Assembly: GCA_016490735.1 (NCBI GenBank)
Contig: JAEMWC010000254.1
Location: forward strand, 685,001-749,000
Length of the DNA stretch: 64,000 nt
From: Pachyseris speciosa
Taxonomy: Eukaryota > Cnidaria > Anthozoa > Scleractinia > Pachyseridae
Reading direction: 5' to 3'
Shown: positions 44,700 through 54,779 of the stretch, one piece after another
How positions within the stretch are numbered: position 1 is the first letter of the stretch
Layout of the letters: every line of letters starts with the position of its first letter
Position numbers and translations under genes: made by a program
Notes under the pieces: generated by a model
What the model was told of the DNA's origin: nothing
What the model saw: the letters and a program-made list of their open reading frames with translations, nothing else
Databases searched by the model: none

Positions 44700-44975
44700 A
44701 CCTGGTCCATTTGCTAAAAAATTCCAGAATTTTTGGTTTGGAGGCCAATGGAACAGTGATTTCCAGAAAGTTCATCTCAAAAGTTTAGGTCGGCCTCTTG
44801 GAGGCTGTCCATATTCCTGAAATATCAGAATTGCCGAAAGATTTCTGTTCCATTTGGCATAATGTTTCAGTGAGACATCCATTTGGTCAAAAATTCCGAA
44901 ATTTTCTGTTCAGAAGCAAATGGAATAGCTATTTCCAGACAGTTCACCTCAAATTCACTAAAGTGTTAAAACTGT
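44700..44975. repeat. Two diverged copies of a 'ccattt..aattcc..tttccag' unit
   Basis: 44707-44790 and 44877-44960 share 'tccatttg', 'aaaattcc', 'gaatttt', 'caaatggaa', 'tttccaga' and 'agttca' in the same order, about 170 bp apart. Confidence 0.5.
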
Positions 44976-45970
44976 TCCATTTGACACCTGGGAATTTAGG
45001 GTGTGATTTGGACAGAGGAGAGATGACCACATACTCCTTTTTTTATTGCATTTTATTCGCTATGTCTTTCTTCTAAGTACACGAAAATAATAACTACTAG
45101 AGCATGCTATTAATAATTGCAAATCGCCAAACATTAATGCCTTAATGTGTTCCATAAAAGTAAAATTTTAAATCAAGGTGATTACACTCTTAAAGTATAG
45201 TCAATAAATAACCATACAGAATGTATATAATATTTACAAGCAAACAATGGTGCTTGCATGAAATTGTCATTTTTCAAATGTAAAATAAACAAGTCACAGG
45301 CTTCTACATGAATCTGATCATCCATTTACTACAATAAACCTTCAGGGCTTATTACTTGAGCTGAACTGGGTGGTTAGTTAGGCTGTCTCAATTTGCTGGG
45401 ACAACAATATTTGTCATATTTGTCATAGCATTTATGATATTCAGAAAGCAAAATGTTGATTTACTGGTGGTCTTTTGCCCAGAAAGGAAAATCTAGTGCA
45501 AGCAATTGCTAGTCCATTCAATCCTGCACACTATTGTGTGGAAATTCCAGTATCACAAAATCTAGATTCCAGCTAACCAGACAGAGATTCTTCCATGTAA
45601 TTGTGATGTTGATTCTTGTTGCATTTAACAGACTATAAAGATTACAACAACACCAGCCTGCCAAGCTCATGCAAGTGGAACAGACTGGACATGCTCTAGT
45701 AGACTGCCCTCTGCTATCCATTTCTGTCTGAACTGGCACTGCAAATAAAGAACCATTTTACTGTTATTTGTTAGAAGTGTACATAATGATATGTATATGT
45801 TGTAGTCAATATCATAAAGGACAAAGCTCCACAACACAGCATTGCAAATTGAATAAACCACTGCAAAAGTTTGCATTTATGGTACCGGTAAATAGCAACC
45901 TAACTTGTGCTCCCTACAGAAAACTCCATGTCAGTTTGCTCTTTTTGGTAGATATAACATGACCCTCATT
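44976..45970. other. No supported gene
   Basis: AT-rich sequence downstream of the family A transposase gene. The minus-strand frames 45518-45739 and 45667-45876 have no motif. Confidence 0.3.
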
Positions 45971-46782
45971 GTACCTGGTGCTGTGGAAGGTCCTTCTGTT
46001 GGATCTGTTGTGGGAGGTACATCCCTTGTAACCATGCTCAGCCTCTGTACCCTCTTCTGAATAGCCTCCCCTCTGGGCTGCTTGTCCACTAGCATGGTAT
46101 TCATTGGCTCTGGTGTCATTTCCTTCTGCTCCTGGACTGCTTCCTGACGCTGTTGCTTGTTTAGTCCCAGAAAGAACTGGAATAGTTCCTCAATGTAGTC
46201 TGTAAAAAATTTATTTCAAAAACTATTTTAAAATGACAGATTGAATTATTTTTTAAAACATTTGGTTACGCTGCTTGCATTCATTTATTTATTCGATTAT
46301 TCTTATGAGGAAGGAGAGGTTGTGACTTTGGAGTGCATGTGGGATATGTGATGGTAGATAGCTAACAAAGGCAAGTTAAAGAATTGTTCTAATAAAAATG
46401 CCCAACTTAGCCCATGAACTGTACAACAAACAGTGGTTAAGTTGTTTTGGCTGATGTATTGTCTTACATGGTATATTGGTATATGAGTTAAGGTACCATG
46501 ACCTGTAAACCATTCTAAATAAAGTAAGTTATCCGGTACTTACCAAAGTTTTGTTCAACCTTTCGACTTCTGACAGTGGCTTCACCATTTTTAAACTTTG
46601 GGTAGCTCACTTCTAAAGGGACAGCGTTATCTTCATTAACTTGTCTACTCGGTGCAGATTAAAATTAAAATGCAAAGCAGCTAAAATATGCCTGCAAAAA
46701 AAACATACAGTTTTTGAGGCACCAGTGCACACAAAGGGAAAGAAATTTTCATGGCACTGGATAACTAAAACCTGCGTTGTAC

Positions 46783-47014
46783 AGTGTAGATGTAAAGTAA
46801 CCCCGGTTAGTAAGGTCTGCAAAGCAGTGCAAAATTCCTTGTTCAGTGAGTTTTTCTGTGTACCAGAATTCGAGTATGCGCTATGATTGGTTTGTCAACA
46901 AAAGGCTTTTGTTGACGGACCAGTTACAGTGTATACTCAAATTCTGGTACACAGAACAAGAAATTTGGCGCTGATTTGCAGATGTTACTAACTGGGGTTG
47001 GTTTACATCTGCAA
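46783..47014. mobile_element. Near-full-length palindromic MITE in a transposase intron
   Basis: The left half (TAGATGTAAAGTAACCCCGG ... TCTGTGTACCAGAATTCGAG) is mirrored by the right half (CTGGTACACAGAAC ... AACTGGGGTTGG ... TTACATCT). A smaller hairpin 'ttgtcaacaaaagg' / 'cttttgttgac' sits at the centre. It lies between the exons at 47062 and 46691. Confidence 0.75.
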
Positions 47015-47919
47015 CACAGGCTAGAGGCTGCATGACTAACTTAGTACATGAAAGTACTTACCTGCAGTACATTCCAACAGATGAATAAGCAACCAGCTTT
47101 GGGGCAAACAAGTAAAGCACTGAGTGGAAGACCTCTAGACAGTCAGTCTGCGCCATTGGAGAAGCTATCACAATTCCCTTCTTTAAACTTTCAGCAGTCA
47201 GAACTTTTTTTAATTTTATCATATGCAGTATGGTCTGGTAATCAAAAGAGAAGACATGAAACTATAGTTGTATGGCACACTTGTAACTGTCAGTGTTCGC
47301 TATTAGTGCACAGGCTTCCAGGTAAAAGCATGGATTGCATTACAAAGCAAATTACGACAGAGAATGCTGTTGTACCTGAATCAAGCCATTTCCTATCAGG
47401 AATCTCTCTCTACATGCACACTTGTTGAAGAGTGGGTCATCTAAGTCAGAGTGTTTGTTAACAATATGACTTAAGAATGACTTAGATTTAGCCCATATGA
47501 CCCTTCCATTGCCATCAGAGGTAGCAGTTGCACTCCAATAGAGGTGCTTTTCACAAGGCTTCACCCATTGTTTGATGTCTTCATTTCCCTTCTCCTTGGC
47601 AATCTTGGATGGTGCTTTTCTGATCTCTGAAATTATGTGAAAAGAACATGGTGTTGCTATATTTCAGTCGACAATTTCCATTTAACTCTAGTGTTTTTTT
47701 TTCAACAATGCTCAAATATTTTCTTATTCAATCTCTTCTTAGTGGCTGAAGCAGGGGAGATAAAACATACAGTGTAGGTCTATGGTAATGGCTCTTGGTC
47801 CTCCCAATGCAGTATGCTATGGCCCAGGTTGCACTGCTTTGACTGGTCAAGAAAGTTCACAAATGCTGTTTTGGAGAAAGTTATTTACTTGCATGTAGCA
47901 AAATATGATATTTGCTCAA

Positions 47920-48062
47920 GCCAGTAGTAAGGACAGACGACACGATAATAGCGAAATACAAACACTTTACTAAGGACAACAAAGCCTCTACAAAAATGGC
48001 AGAGAAAAACTACACACGTCACGAGAAGACGCACGTATAACGCATGCGCGGCCGACAATAAC
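47920..48062 (-). repeat. 3' LTR
   Basis: Matches 52616-52762 ('ccagtagtaaggacagacg' through 'gccgacaataac') with a few substitutions and one 4-bp indel. The outer border toward the gene (48063-48190) is uncertain. Confidence 0.8.
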
Positions 48063-48199
48063 CACTGATGCAACTCCTGTGTAAATAGAAAGCTAATGCG
48101 TACAAAGTAAAAGAAACCTAACAAGGTTGTAACCGATAGTAACTGTTCGTGACAGCACTTAGTTAAACAGACTGTTTCTGAAGTAACTGTCATAAAACA

Positions 48200-50386
48200 C
48201 TAGTCAAGAATGTACTCCTGTAAGTATGCTGGAGGTTGGCGGGCCCGCTGGTGTCTTGGTTCAGATGGAACAGAGATAGGAATACGATCACTATCAGAGG
48301 GGGTGGTGTCTTCTTGGTGCTCGGTGTGGTGCGGGGAGGAGGCTGGAGGGTCTGGGCTAGGCGGACGTAACAGGTCCGGTGGGGCAGAGGGCTGTTGGCA
48401 CGGCTGCTCAGCAACTTCCTCACATTCATCCTCATCAAGTGTAGGGACAGCAGAAAGGTATGAAGGTGGTGGAAGGCTGTGTGGTACAGCGTCGCACTCG
48501 GAGAGCTTCACCTTGTAAGAGGTAGCCCTGAGTTGCGAGCCAGAGAACTTCTTAATGAAGCACCATTCGCCATCGATGCTAACAATGAGATAGTGGTCAC
48601 GGGCGCGTGACTTGTCTCGGTCAGACTTCACATAAACCAGGTCGCCAACCTGCAAGGGGGGAACGGGAGCTTGTGGTCGGGAACTGCCTTTGGCCGCTTC
48701 GCTGAAAGGATGGTTGGCTTGATGGGCTTTTTGTTTCGCTAAAATGTGTTGCAAGTCATTGATGGGTATCTGCTCATTGGAGAACTGGTTCCGTTGTGTC
48801 CAAAGTTCCCGTGAGGACAGGCCTTGGCTGTGGAGTCGCGAATTGAGCCAGGCAGTGGCACTGGCAAGACTGAGCTCAGTAACTGGACCTCCGCCGGGCT
48901 CCTGACGCAATAGCTCTTCTTCTAGCTCCAGCACGGCTCGTTCGGCAACAGGATTTTTGTTGGTGTTTTTGACGCGGCCAACTTCGACAAAGATGCCAAG
49001 ATGTTGTAAGGCATGGTTGTTTTTCAGTGAGACGAACCCAGGTGCAGGGTTGACATGAATCACAGCTTGGGGACCATCGAGGGGGTGTAGGCCCACTACT
49101 AATCGGGCGAGGGCATCACAAAGGGTATCACTCTTCTCGTCGGGTACAAGGCACGATGTAGTGTAAGAGGTGGCACATTCTCTCAAAAGTAAGATAAATT
49201 GTCGACAGCGTCTAATGATACCGGCTGCAAATGACACGCCTACAACCTTGGGTGCATCTTCAGATGACTGGCTGGTAAGGGAGGTAGGGAACTTCTTGAG
49301 TGAGGCACAAGTGTGGCAGGAGTCTGATACTCGAGCGATAGGGGCACTCATATCCAGGGCAAAGAAGTAACGCTGTATGACCATTTGCAGTTGGTGCTGA
49401 GAGGGGTGGTCAAGCTTGATGTGAATGGCAGTAAGTAGGCCATCAAGTACGAAACGAGGTACGACGATCAACTCAATAGGGCGGGAGAGTGGTTGTTGAC
49501 GCTGAACGACGAGCAGGCCATCCTTGGAAATGGAAGTGACGTTAAGGTAGCGCTTTACGTCTCTGATGTTAGTCAGTTTCTTGGAAGGGCGGGTGCCCTG
49601 TTTCAAGTGAGCACAGACATGCCGTAGATCGGGGCACCCATTTTGAACACTGGACCATGCAGGTCTGCTGGTGAAGGGTAGGCGCTTGGTGTTGTCAAGG
49701 ACTTCTTGAGTGGAGATGCCACGTACTACAGAAGACTCTGATTCGTGCACGAAAGAGCAAATTTGGCAGTTCGGCTCAGTGCAATCAGGGGCATTCCGAC
49801 TGGCAAAGTCCGAGGGTAGATTGGCGGTGCCAGCAAGATGCTGGAGGCTAACTTGGTACCTACTGACAGTGGTCAAGAAGGAGGTAACACGTGGACTGGC
49901 AGAAAATTCACCTCGGCAAAGTTTCTGGAGGGCTTGAACGCAGGGCTGGCTATCTGTCAGAACGCAGGCATGGTGCTTGGATTGGATTATGAAGGAGCTA
50001 AAGTGTTTTATGGCAGCTGCTATAGACAGCGCTTCGACCTCACATGGTAACCATGTGACCTGATGCTTGCGTAGTTTAGAGCTGAAGAAGCCGGCAAGGA
50101 GAAGACGGTCTTGGCGGGTAAGGTACAAGGTGGCACCAAGACTGCATCGGGAGACTGAGCCATCAGTCACAATCCAAAGCTGGTCAGAGGCACAAGGGAG
50201 GACGATAGACTGGTGCATTTGAAGGGCATCTTGTGCTGTGGTGAATTTCTGACGAAGGTTGTCATCCCACTGGACGTGGTCGTGAGATTGTAGATTGGCC
50301 AAGGATGATTCAAGTGGATCCACAAGTTGAGAGCAGTGAAGGAGGACACGGCTAAGGACTTTGTAGGCGCCGATGAAGGAACGCAT
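48200..50386 (-). CDS. Pol: RNase H and integrase (728 codons open)
   Basis: The N-terminal part finishes the reverse transcriptase (MRSFIGAYKVLSRVL). RNase H follows with WIVTDGSVSRCSLGA (Asp), a Glu in LPCEVEALSIAA, VLTDSQPCVQAL and LPSDFASRN. The integrase zinc region has HIKLDHPSQHQL and CHTCASLKK. In the core, the place of the first Asp reads FAAG and the second reads HVNPAPGF. The Glu in NKNPVAERA lies 35 residues after that Asn, the expected D-35-E spacing. A chromatin/DNA-binding tail follows (VGDLVYVKSDRDKSRARDHY) and a Pro-rich C-terminus. The frame is fully open, but the integrase should be catalytically dead. Confidence 0.8.
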   Translation of the reverse strand: MRSFIGAYKVLSRVLLHCSQLVDPLESSLANLQSHDHVQWDDNLRQKFTTAQDALQMHQSIVLPCASDQLWIVTDGSVSRCSLGATLYLTRQDRLLLAGFFSSKLRKHQVTWLPCEVEALSIAAAIKHFSSFIIQSKHHACVLTDSQPCVQALQKLCRGEFSASPRVTSFLTTVSRYQVSLQHLAGTANLPSDFASRNAPDCTEPNCQICSFVHESESSVVRGISTQEVLDNTKRLPFTSRPAWSSVQNGCPDLRHVCAHLKQGTRPSKKLTNIRDVKRYLNVTSISKDGLLVVQRQQPLSRPIELIVVPRFVLDGLLTAIHIKLDHPSQHQLQMVIQRYFFALDMSAPIARVSDSCHTCASLKKFPTSLTSQSSEDAPKVVGVSFAAGIIRRCRQFILLLRECATSYTTSCLVPDEKSDTLCDALARLVVGLHPLDGPQAVIHVNPAPGFVSLKNNHALQHLGIFVEVGRVKNTNKNPVAERAVLELEEELLRQEPGGGPVTELSLASATAWLNSRLHSQGLSSRELWTQRNQFSNEQIPINDLQHILAKQKAHQANHPFSEAAKGSSRPQAPVPPLQVGDLVYVKSDRDKSRARDHYLIVSIDGEWCFIKKFSGSQLRATSYKVKLSECDAVPHSLPPPSYLSAVPTLDEDECEEVAEQPCQQPSAPPDLLRPPSPDPPASSPHHTEHQEDTTPSDSDRIPISVPSEPRHQRARQPPAYLQEYILD

Positions 50387-50486
50387 ACCTTTGACAGACT
50401 CTGGAGGAGACCAGGTTGCGAGTGCAGCAATGCGGTGAGGGCCTGCAGATAAGGAGCCTTGTGACCAGATCCAATTTATTTATTTA

Positions 50487-51363
50487 TTAACCCAATATGC
50501 TGGTTGTTTTGGGGCATATGACAGTCTTAGTGGCAGACAGACAGAGGTTACACCGGGCAAGGGCGTCAAGTATATGAGACCAGTTAGTGATGAGCTCTTG
50601 TGGGGTGTCGCCACCACAATAAAGATCGTCAGCGAGTTTTGTAACGCATCCCTCTTGGAGGAAGTCACCAAGGACACGACACATTAATTCTTCCAATGCG
50701 GTCTCTGAACCGGGCATTCCCATGGCTAACCTGGTATATACTCTGATGCCGCGAAACGGAGTGGCCACACCGCAGTATTTCATGGAGGCCTTTGATAGAG
50801 GTATCTGGTAAAGGCACGGGTGAGGTCAGACTTTATTATGTACTTCCATGGGGCAATGGTGCCGAGAGTAGAGTCAACGTCAGGCATCAAGGAGGGTTGT
50901 GGTTTGCTGTAGCGTCCGACGTCTGTGAAGGCTGTAACGAGACGAAAACCACCAGAGTGTTTTTAACGAGAAATGAAGGGTTGAGGTACTCAACGGTAAC
51001 TCCGAGGTCCTCCGGACGCCGGAAGACCTGGCATTGTTCCAACTCATCAAATTTCTCTTGCAATTCAACCAGCTTATCACGGGAATATTGGGGAACACGG
51101 CCTTTGCGTTGTGGAGGCTGTACAGGTCCCATATTGACAGAGGCTTGGACAGGACCAGCTATGCCATTGTAACCAACAATGGCAGGATTAAAAACTTCGT
51201 CGTGAGCCTGGAGCACTTCATGGAACTTGTTGCGTACGGTGTCGGGTAGGATGTTGTCGGGGTCAACTTCGACAGCATCTGAGAAGAACCCAGGCTGAGG
51301 TGAGATGCTTCCACCAGGGTGGAGAGGTGATGGGTGTGGTCCAACAGGTGACGTGGGAGTCAC
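50487..51363 (-). pseudogene. Pol: reverse transcriptase, frameshifted
   Basis: Minus strand 51363-50880 carries VQASVNMGPVQPPQRKGRVP with YSRDKLVELQEKFDELE and [18 protein letters not shown]. After a frame change, [15 protein letters not shown] and [15 protein letters not shown] follow. Then 50783-50487 has [20 protein letters not shown] and [13 protein letters not shown] (catalytic xxDD as LADD). An insertion of TTTA repeats separates the end from the next pol frame at 50386. Confidence 0.75.
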
Positions 51364-51448
51364 AGCTGTGGTGTGGCGAGCTTGGCAGAGATGTTCGTGG
51401 CCTTGGACAGTCCTTGGCTCAGCAGTGTCGTTGACTAAACGAACTTTC

Positions 51449-52432
51449 CTAGCTACTGCTTCTACAATTTGGGGCTGGGGCCAAAGTTATGAAACTTTTG
51501 TTGGATGGTGCATCGGTACGGGCTTCTATGGCTAAGGTACAGTCAGGATCTATGTTAGGTGGTAGGTAAGTGCACTGACTTAAGAAGTGACGGTCATTAC
51601 GTCCAGCCTGCTTACACAGGGGGCAAGACTTGACTTGTGGTTTAGTACATGCCTTTTGGAAGCGGTTGTAAGGACCCCTAGGAGGCGGCTGTCTGAGCTT
51701 GGATGCCGTGGAATGCAAGATTTTAGCATCAGCATTGTTATTGATCTCTTCCAAGAGGGAATCCAATGCTTGAGAAATTTCAGGTTTGAGAGATGCAAGA
51801 GACTTGGACCAGAGCTCGGTACCGTAGCGTTGCTTAACCAAACTGGGGAGGTCAGGGTGGATTAATCTCAACCATGTTAGTACTACAAGATTTTCTAGAG
51901 TGGGAGACATTTCCTCATCAGCGCTGGGAACTTCGCCATGGTGTGAGATATTTCCATTTGCCAATAATAAATTATCTTCAATAAAGGACATCAGACGTTG
52001 ATAGAGATCCTCGGGGCGCTCAGCAGGGGCAAGTGTGATGTTGAAGTCGAGGAAGTGAGTGCCGGTTGATTGGAAACTGAAGTGAAGGCGAATCGCTTGC
52101 CAGATGGAGCTCATGGAGGTTGAGTTCTTGACGATGGTGTTACGAGAAATTACGGGACAATAGTTCGCAATTTGTCCAAGCATTAATTCAAGATGAGTAC
52201 ACTTTTGTTGTGCTGTTCTACGGGAAGCTTGAGGTTCGGATTCGGGGTCATCCTGGAGGCCGTGACGAGGGCTACCGGGGGATTTCTTCAACCATGTCAC
52301 ACCATCAGCGAGAAAGCCCGCGAAATTGCGGTCAAGAGAAAGAATGTACTGAAGATTTTGTCTCCAGGCTTCGAACGACATTATTGTTTCCTGTTTGGTT
52401 ATGGACCACTGTTTTGGTGCTCTTGGATTCAT
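51449..52432 (-). CDS. Gag-like structural protein (327 codons)
   Basis: Starts [20 protein letters not shown], the segment after the 5' LTR. It contains helices typical of capsid ([58 protein letters not shown]) and a zinc-knuckle-like [18 protein letters not shown] near the C-terminus. The frame is intact. No separate protease motif was seen between gag and RT. Confidence 0.75.
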   Translation of the reverse strand: MNPRAPKQWSITKQETIMSFEAWRQNLQYILSLDRNFAGFLADGVTWLKKSPGSPRHGLQDDPESEPQASRRTAQQKCTHLELMLGQIANYCPVISRNTIVKNSTSMSSIWQAIRLHFSFQSTGTHFLDFNITLAPAERPEDLYQRLMSFIEDNLLLANGNISHHGEVPSADEEMSPTLENLVVLTWLRLIHPDLPSLVKQRYGTELWSKSLASLKPEISQALDSLLEEINNNADAKILHSTASKLRQPPPRGPYNRFQKACTKPQVKSCPLCKQAGRNDRHFLSQCTYLPPNIDPDCTLAIEARTDAPSNKSFITLAPAPNCRSSS

Positions 52433-52615
52433 TTCGTGTTCTTAAATGAATAGAGGAAAGGCAAAATGTGTGCTTAGCTGTGAGTCCTTGTGTGTTGACA
52501 CAGCTATCGACTAAGCTGTTTCGCTAGTTCCTCGCTTGGAAATCGGTCGACGATCCGTTATGTGCTGGTTGTCTATAAGTATGAGACGAGGGTAAGTTCC
52601 AACTGCTGCCACCAC

Positions 52616-52762
52616 GCCAGTAGTAAGGACAGACGACACGATAATAGCGAAATACAAACACTTTACTAAGGACAACAAAGCCTCTACAAAAATGGCAGAG
52701 TAAAACTACACATGAGGGTCACGAGAAGACCCACGTATAATGCATGCGCGGCCGACAATAAC
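52616..52762 (-). repeat. 5' LTR
   Basis: Partner of 47920-48062. Contains 'gagggtcacgag' where the 3' copy has 'cgtcacgag'. The small number of differences implies a fairly recent insertion. Confidence 0.8.
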
Positions 52763-53099
52763 TGCTGGTGCAAAGTAAAAGTTAGGAAATACATAGAAAT
52801 ATAAATCGTAGGTCTAAAACACCGTACATAATCAGACAAGTACTATACAATTTCATACTTTTTTTCAGATGCCAGAGGTCAAAGAAGTGGGTGATATTCT
52901 TCAAGACATTTTTTATATGGCTTGCAATTTGCACATGCCTGTCCAATATCAACGTTGTGATAACCACGCCACATCCAAGGAGGAAATTCATACATGTCTG
53001 GAACCCCATGAATTCCATTGCAGGACTGCTATCTGCTTGATTTCTCTGAAATTAAAGTAGCAAGGTGTGAATAAAACCTGTTTTGTCTATTTAGCTGGC

Positions 53100-54380
53100 T
53101 TGCAAAAGGAAATTTCCTTCTAAGTCCAACAATTTACAAATTATTATACATTCTGTATGTGGTGTCATCGGCCCAGAAAATTCAACAATAACTTTCTGAT
53201 AAAGAAACCAAAATAAACTAATACAATAGTGAGTTCAGCTGAATAAATTTATGAAAAAAAGCCTCATAAATGACAACTCTATACGGCCATTATTATCATA
53301 GCAGAACACATGTACTATCTATGTGCTGTGCTTAATTCTTCAGCCCTTTTTATAGTATTGGGAAGCATAGCTGGAGTAGTAGGCAGGAACTGCCAGCAAA
53401 CCTTGCCTGCTATAGAACTCACAGTGAAGCCCAAGTGCGAAGTAAGGGGCAAATAATTTACTGTAGCCGGCAAATTTGTTGGGAACTGACACATTTTGAC
53501 AGGGCTGTTTCTTCATGTTTAAACACTCAACCTACTGACAGAACTTTCAAACATGCAGTATGTTCACTTAAAAGTGGGACTACTGTAAGTAGATAATTGA
53601 ACTGTAGCTGGACAAGAGCAAAGTGGATGATGTGGGGTAATGTGCAGCAGAAGATGGTATAAGCACAGTATTTTGCACAGTGACCCATGCTGTCATGGCG
53701 TCCATCCCCTGCTATTGTTATTCCCCAAGATCCTTTAGCTGTGACAGGAAATTTACCTGGTACTGCTTCCAGAACAGTTGAACAGTGAACATCAAGAATT
53801 CATGAAGGTGTTGTTATTAATAAATATAATAAACGCTCAAAAGAGCTAAAAAAAGTGTCAGACATATTTAAGCAAATTGAAAGCAATTTTATCTGTCAAA
53901 TTTGGAAACACCTTTTAATATTGTGTTGTACAGCCTGTACTAGAAATATCATTATCTTTTACAAATCATTAAATAAATATGATTCCAGAACAAGCAATAA
54001 ACATTGCTTCCCTGGCATGCATTATTTTGCAGTCTGTGATAATAAAATCATTCTCTCTTTCACAGGCAAAGCTACCAAGAGCTCATATCACAATTTCCAT
54101 CCATTCCCATCCTGCCACAATAAAATATTGTTTGTTGCTTTTTCTGGAATCATTAATTGTAAAAGAATTATGTTTCCAGTACAACACAAATTTTTCATTG
54201 GAAGTCCGCAATGGCCATAATTTGATGACTATAATTATTTCACAATATTTTTTTTATCTTATGCTGAAAAGTGAGAAACAATCATACAGAATTTTTAGTA
54301 GGATTTTTAGGCAATGAGGCAAATATTCAGAAAAAAATTGACAATTTTTCAAAGAACTTGACAAAAATATCTTTAATAAT
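53100..54380. other. Upstream of family A transposase; no other gene seen
   Basis: Apart from the transposase exon at about 53608-53770, the interval is AT-rich. Plus-strand frames at 53855-54317 overlap each other in two frames and have no motif. Confidence 0.35.
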
Positions 54381-54383
54381 ACA

Positions 54384-54655
54384 GTCAAACCTCTGTTAAG
54401 TGGTCACCCTCAGGAAAGAGCCAACTGACTGCTTAATAGAGGTTGATCACTTAAGAGAGGTTTTCCAAAATGTAGTATATAACAAGGGAAAATGGAACTG
54501 TAGCATGTATACAATCTGTATCGGTTAGCAACGACAGCAACACAATAGATGCTAAATTTACAGTAAATGAGGTGACCATTTTTGGGGAATTTTATAAGTG
54601 TCCGTTTAACAGAGGATGACCGCTTAAAGGATCCCTCCCAACCACAATACCTTGC
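54384..54655. repeat. Terminal fragment of a pogo/mariner-like element
   Basis: CAGTCAAACCTCTGTTAAGT, then 'ctgcttaatagaggttgatcactta' and later 'tgtccgtttaacagaggatgaccgctt'. Words of this 'gcttaatagaggt' type form the ends of widespread pogo-like DNA transposons in invertebrates. No transposase remains. Confidence 0.45.
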
Positions 54656-54779
54656 GTGCCTTTGTTGTTGTTTTCATTCCTGCCGTGGGCCTGACACATG
54701 CAGAAAGGTCAATAGATCAGAGACGAGTGCCAGCTAAAATGGAGGAAATGTACCACGATGTGGACGTTGATGTTTTAGA

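Larger units (their letters stand above)
47920..52763 (-). mobile_element. LTR retrotransposon (Ty3-like pol order) in the family A transposase intron
   Basis: Direct repeats at both ends (47920-48062 and 52616-52762) bracket gag (52432-51449), reverse transcriptase (51363-50487), and RNase H plus integrase (50386-48200), all on the minus strand. Order is gag-RT-RH-IN. A primer-site-like TGGTGGCAGCAGTTGG follows the 5' LTR (near 52612). The element sits between two transposase exons whose phases still match, so it landed in an intron. Coding damage is limited: a TTTA-type insertion at 50478-50491 and a frame shift near 50880. Both integrase aspartates are replaced. Confidence 0.8.
45975..53770 (-). 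pseudogene. DDE transposase, family A, multi-exon, with LTR element in an intron
   Basis: Minus-strand exons: about 53770-53608 (ITIAGDGRHDSMGHCAKYCA, first Asp; FALVQ), 53045-52859 (RNQADSSPAMEFMGFQ, TLILDRHVQIA with second Asp, FFDLWHLKK), 47626-47376 (IRKAPSKIAKEKGNEDIK, HLYWSATATSDGNGRV, SFLSHIVNKHSDLDDPLF), 47234-47062 (VIASPMAQTDCLEVFHS with probable catalytic Glu, APKLVAYSSVGMYC), 46691-46544 (HILAALHFNFNLH, then frameshift to VSYPKFKNGEATVRS), 46199-45975 (YIEELFQFFLG, EMTPEPMNTMLVDKQP). GT/AG borders and phases agree, except that the donor after FALVQ reads CT instead of GT. The family (GDGRxDSxGxxAKYC, DRH, CLExxHS) is common in fishes and cnidarians; I cannot name its superfamily with certainty. 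The N-terminal exon(s) were not found. Confidence 0.7.

Noticed and set aside
48200..48518. Plus-strand Gly-rich ORF over the pol C-terminus
   Set aside because: Antisense to the intact 728-codon pol frame.
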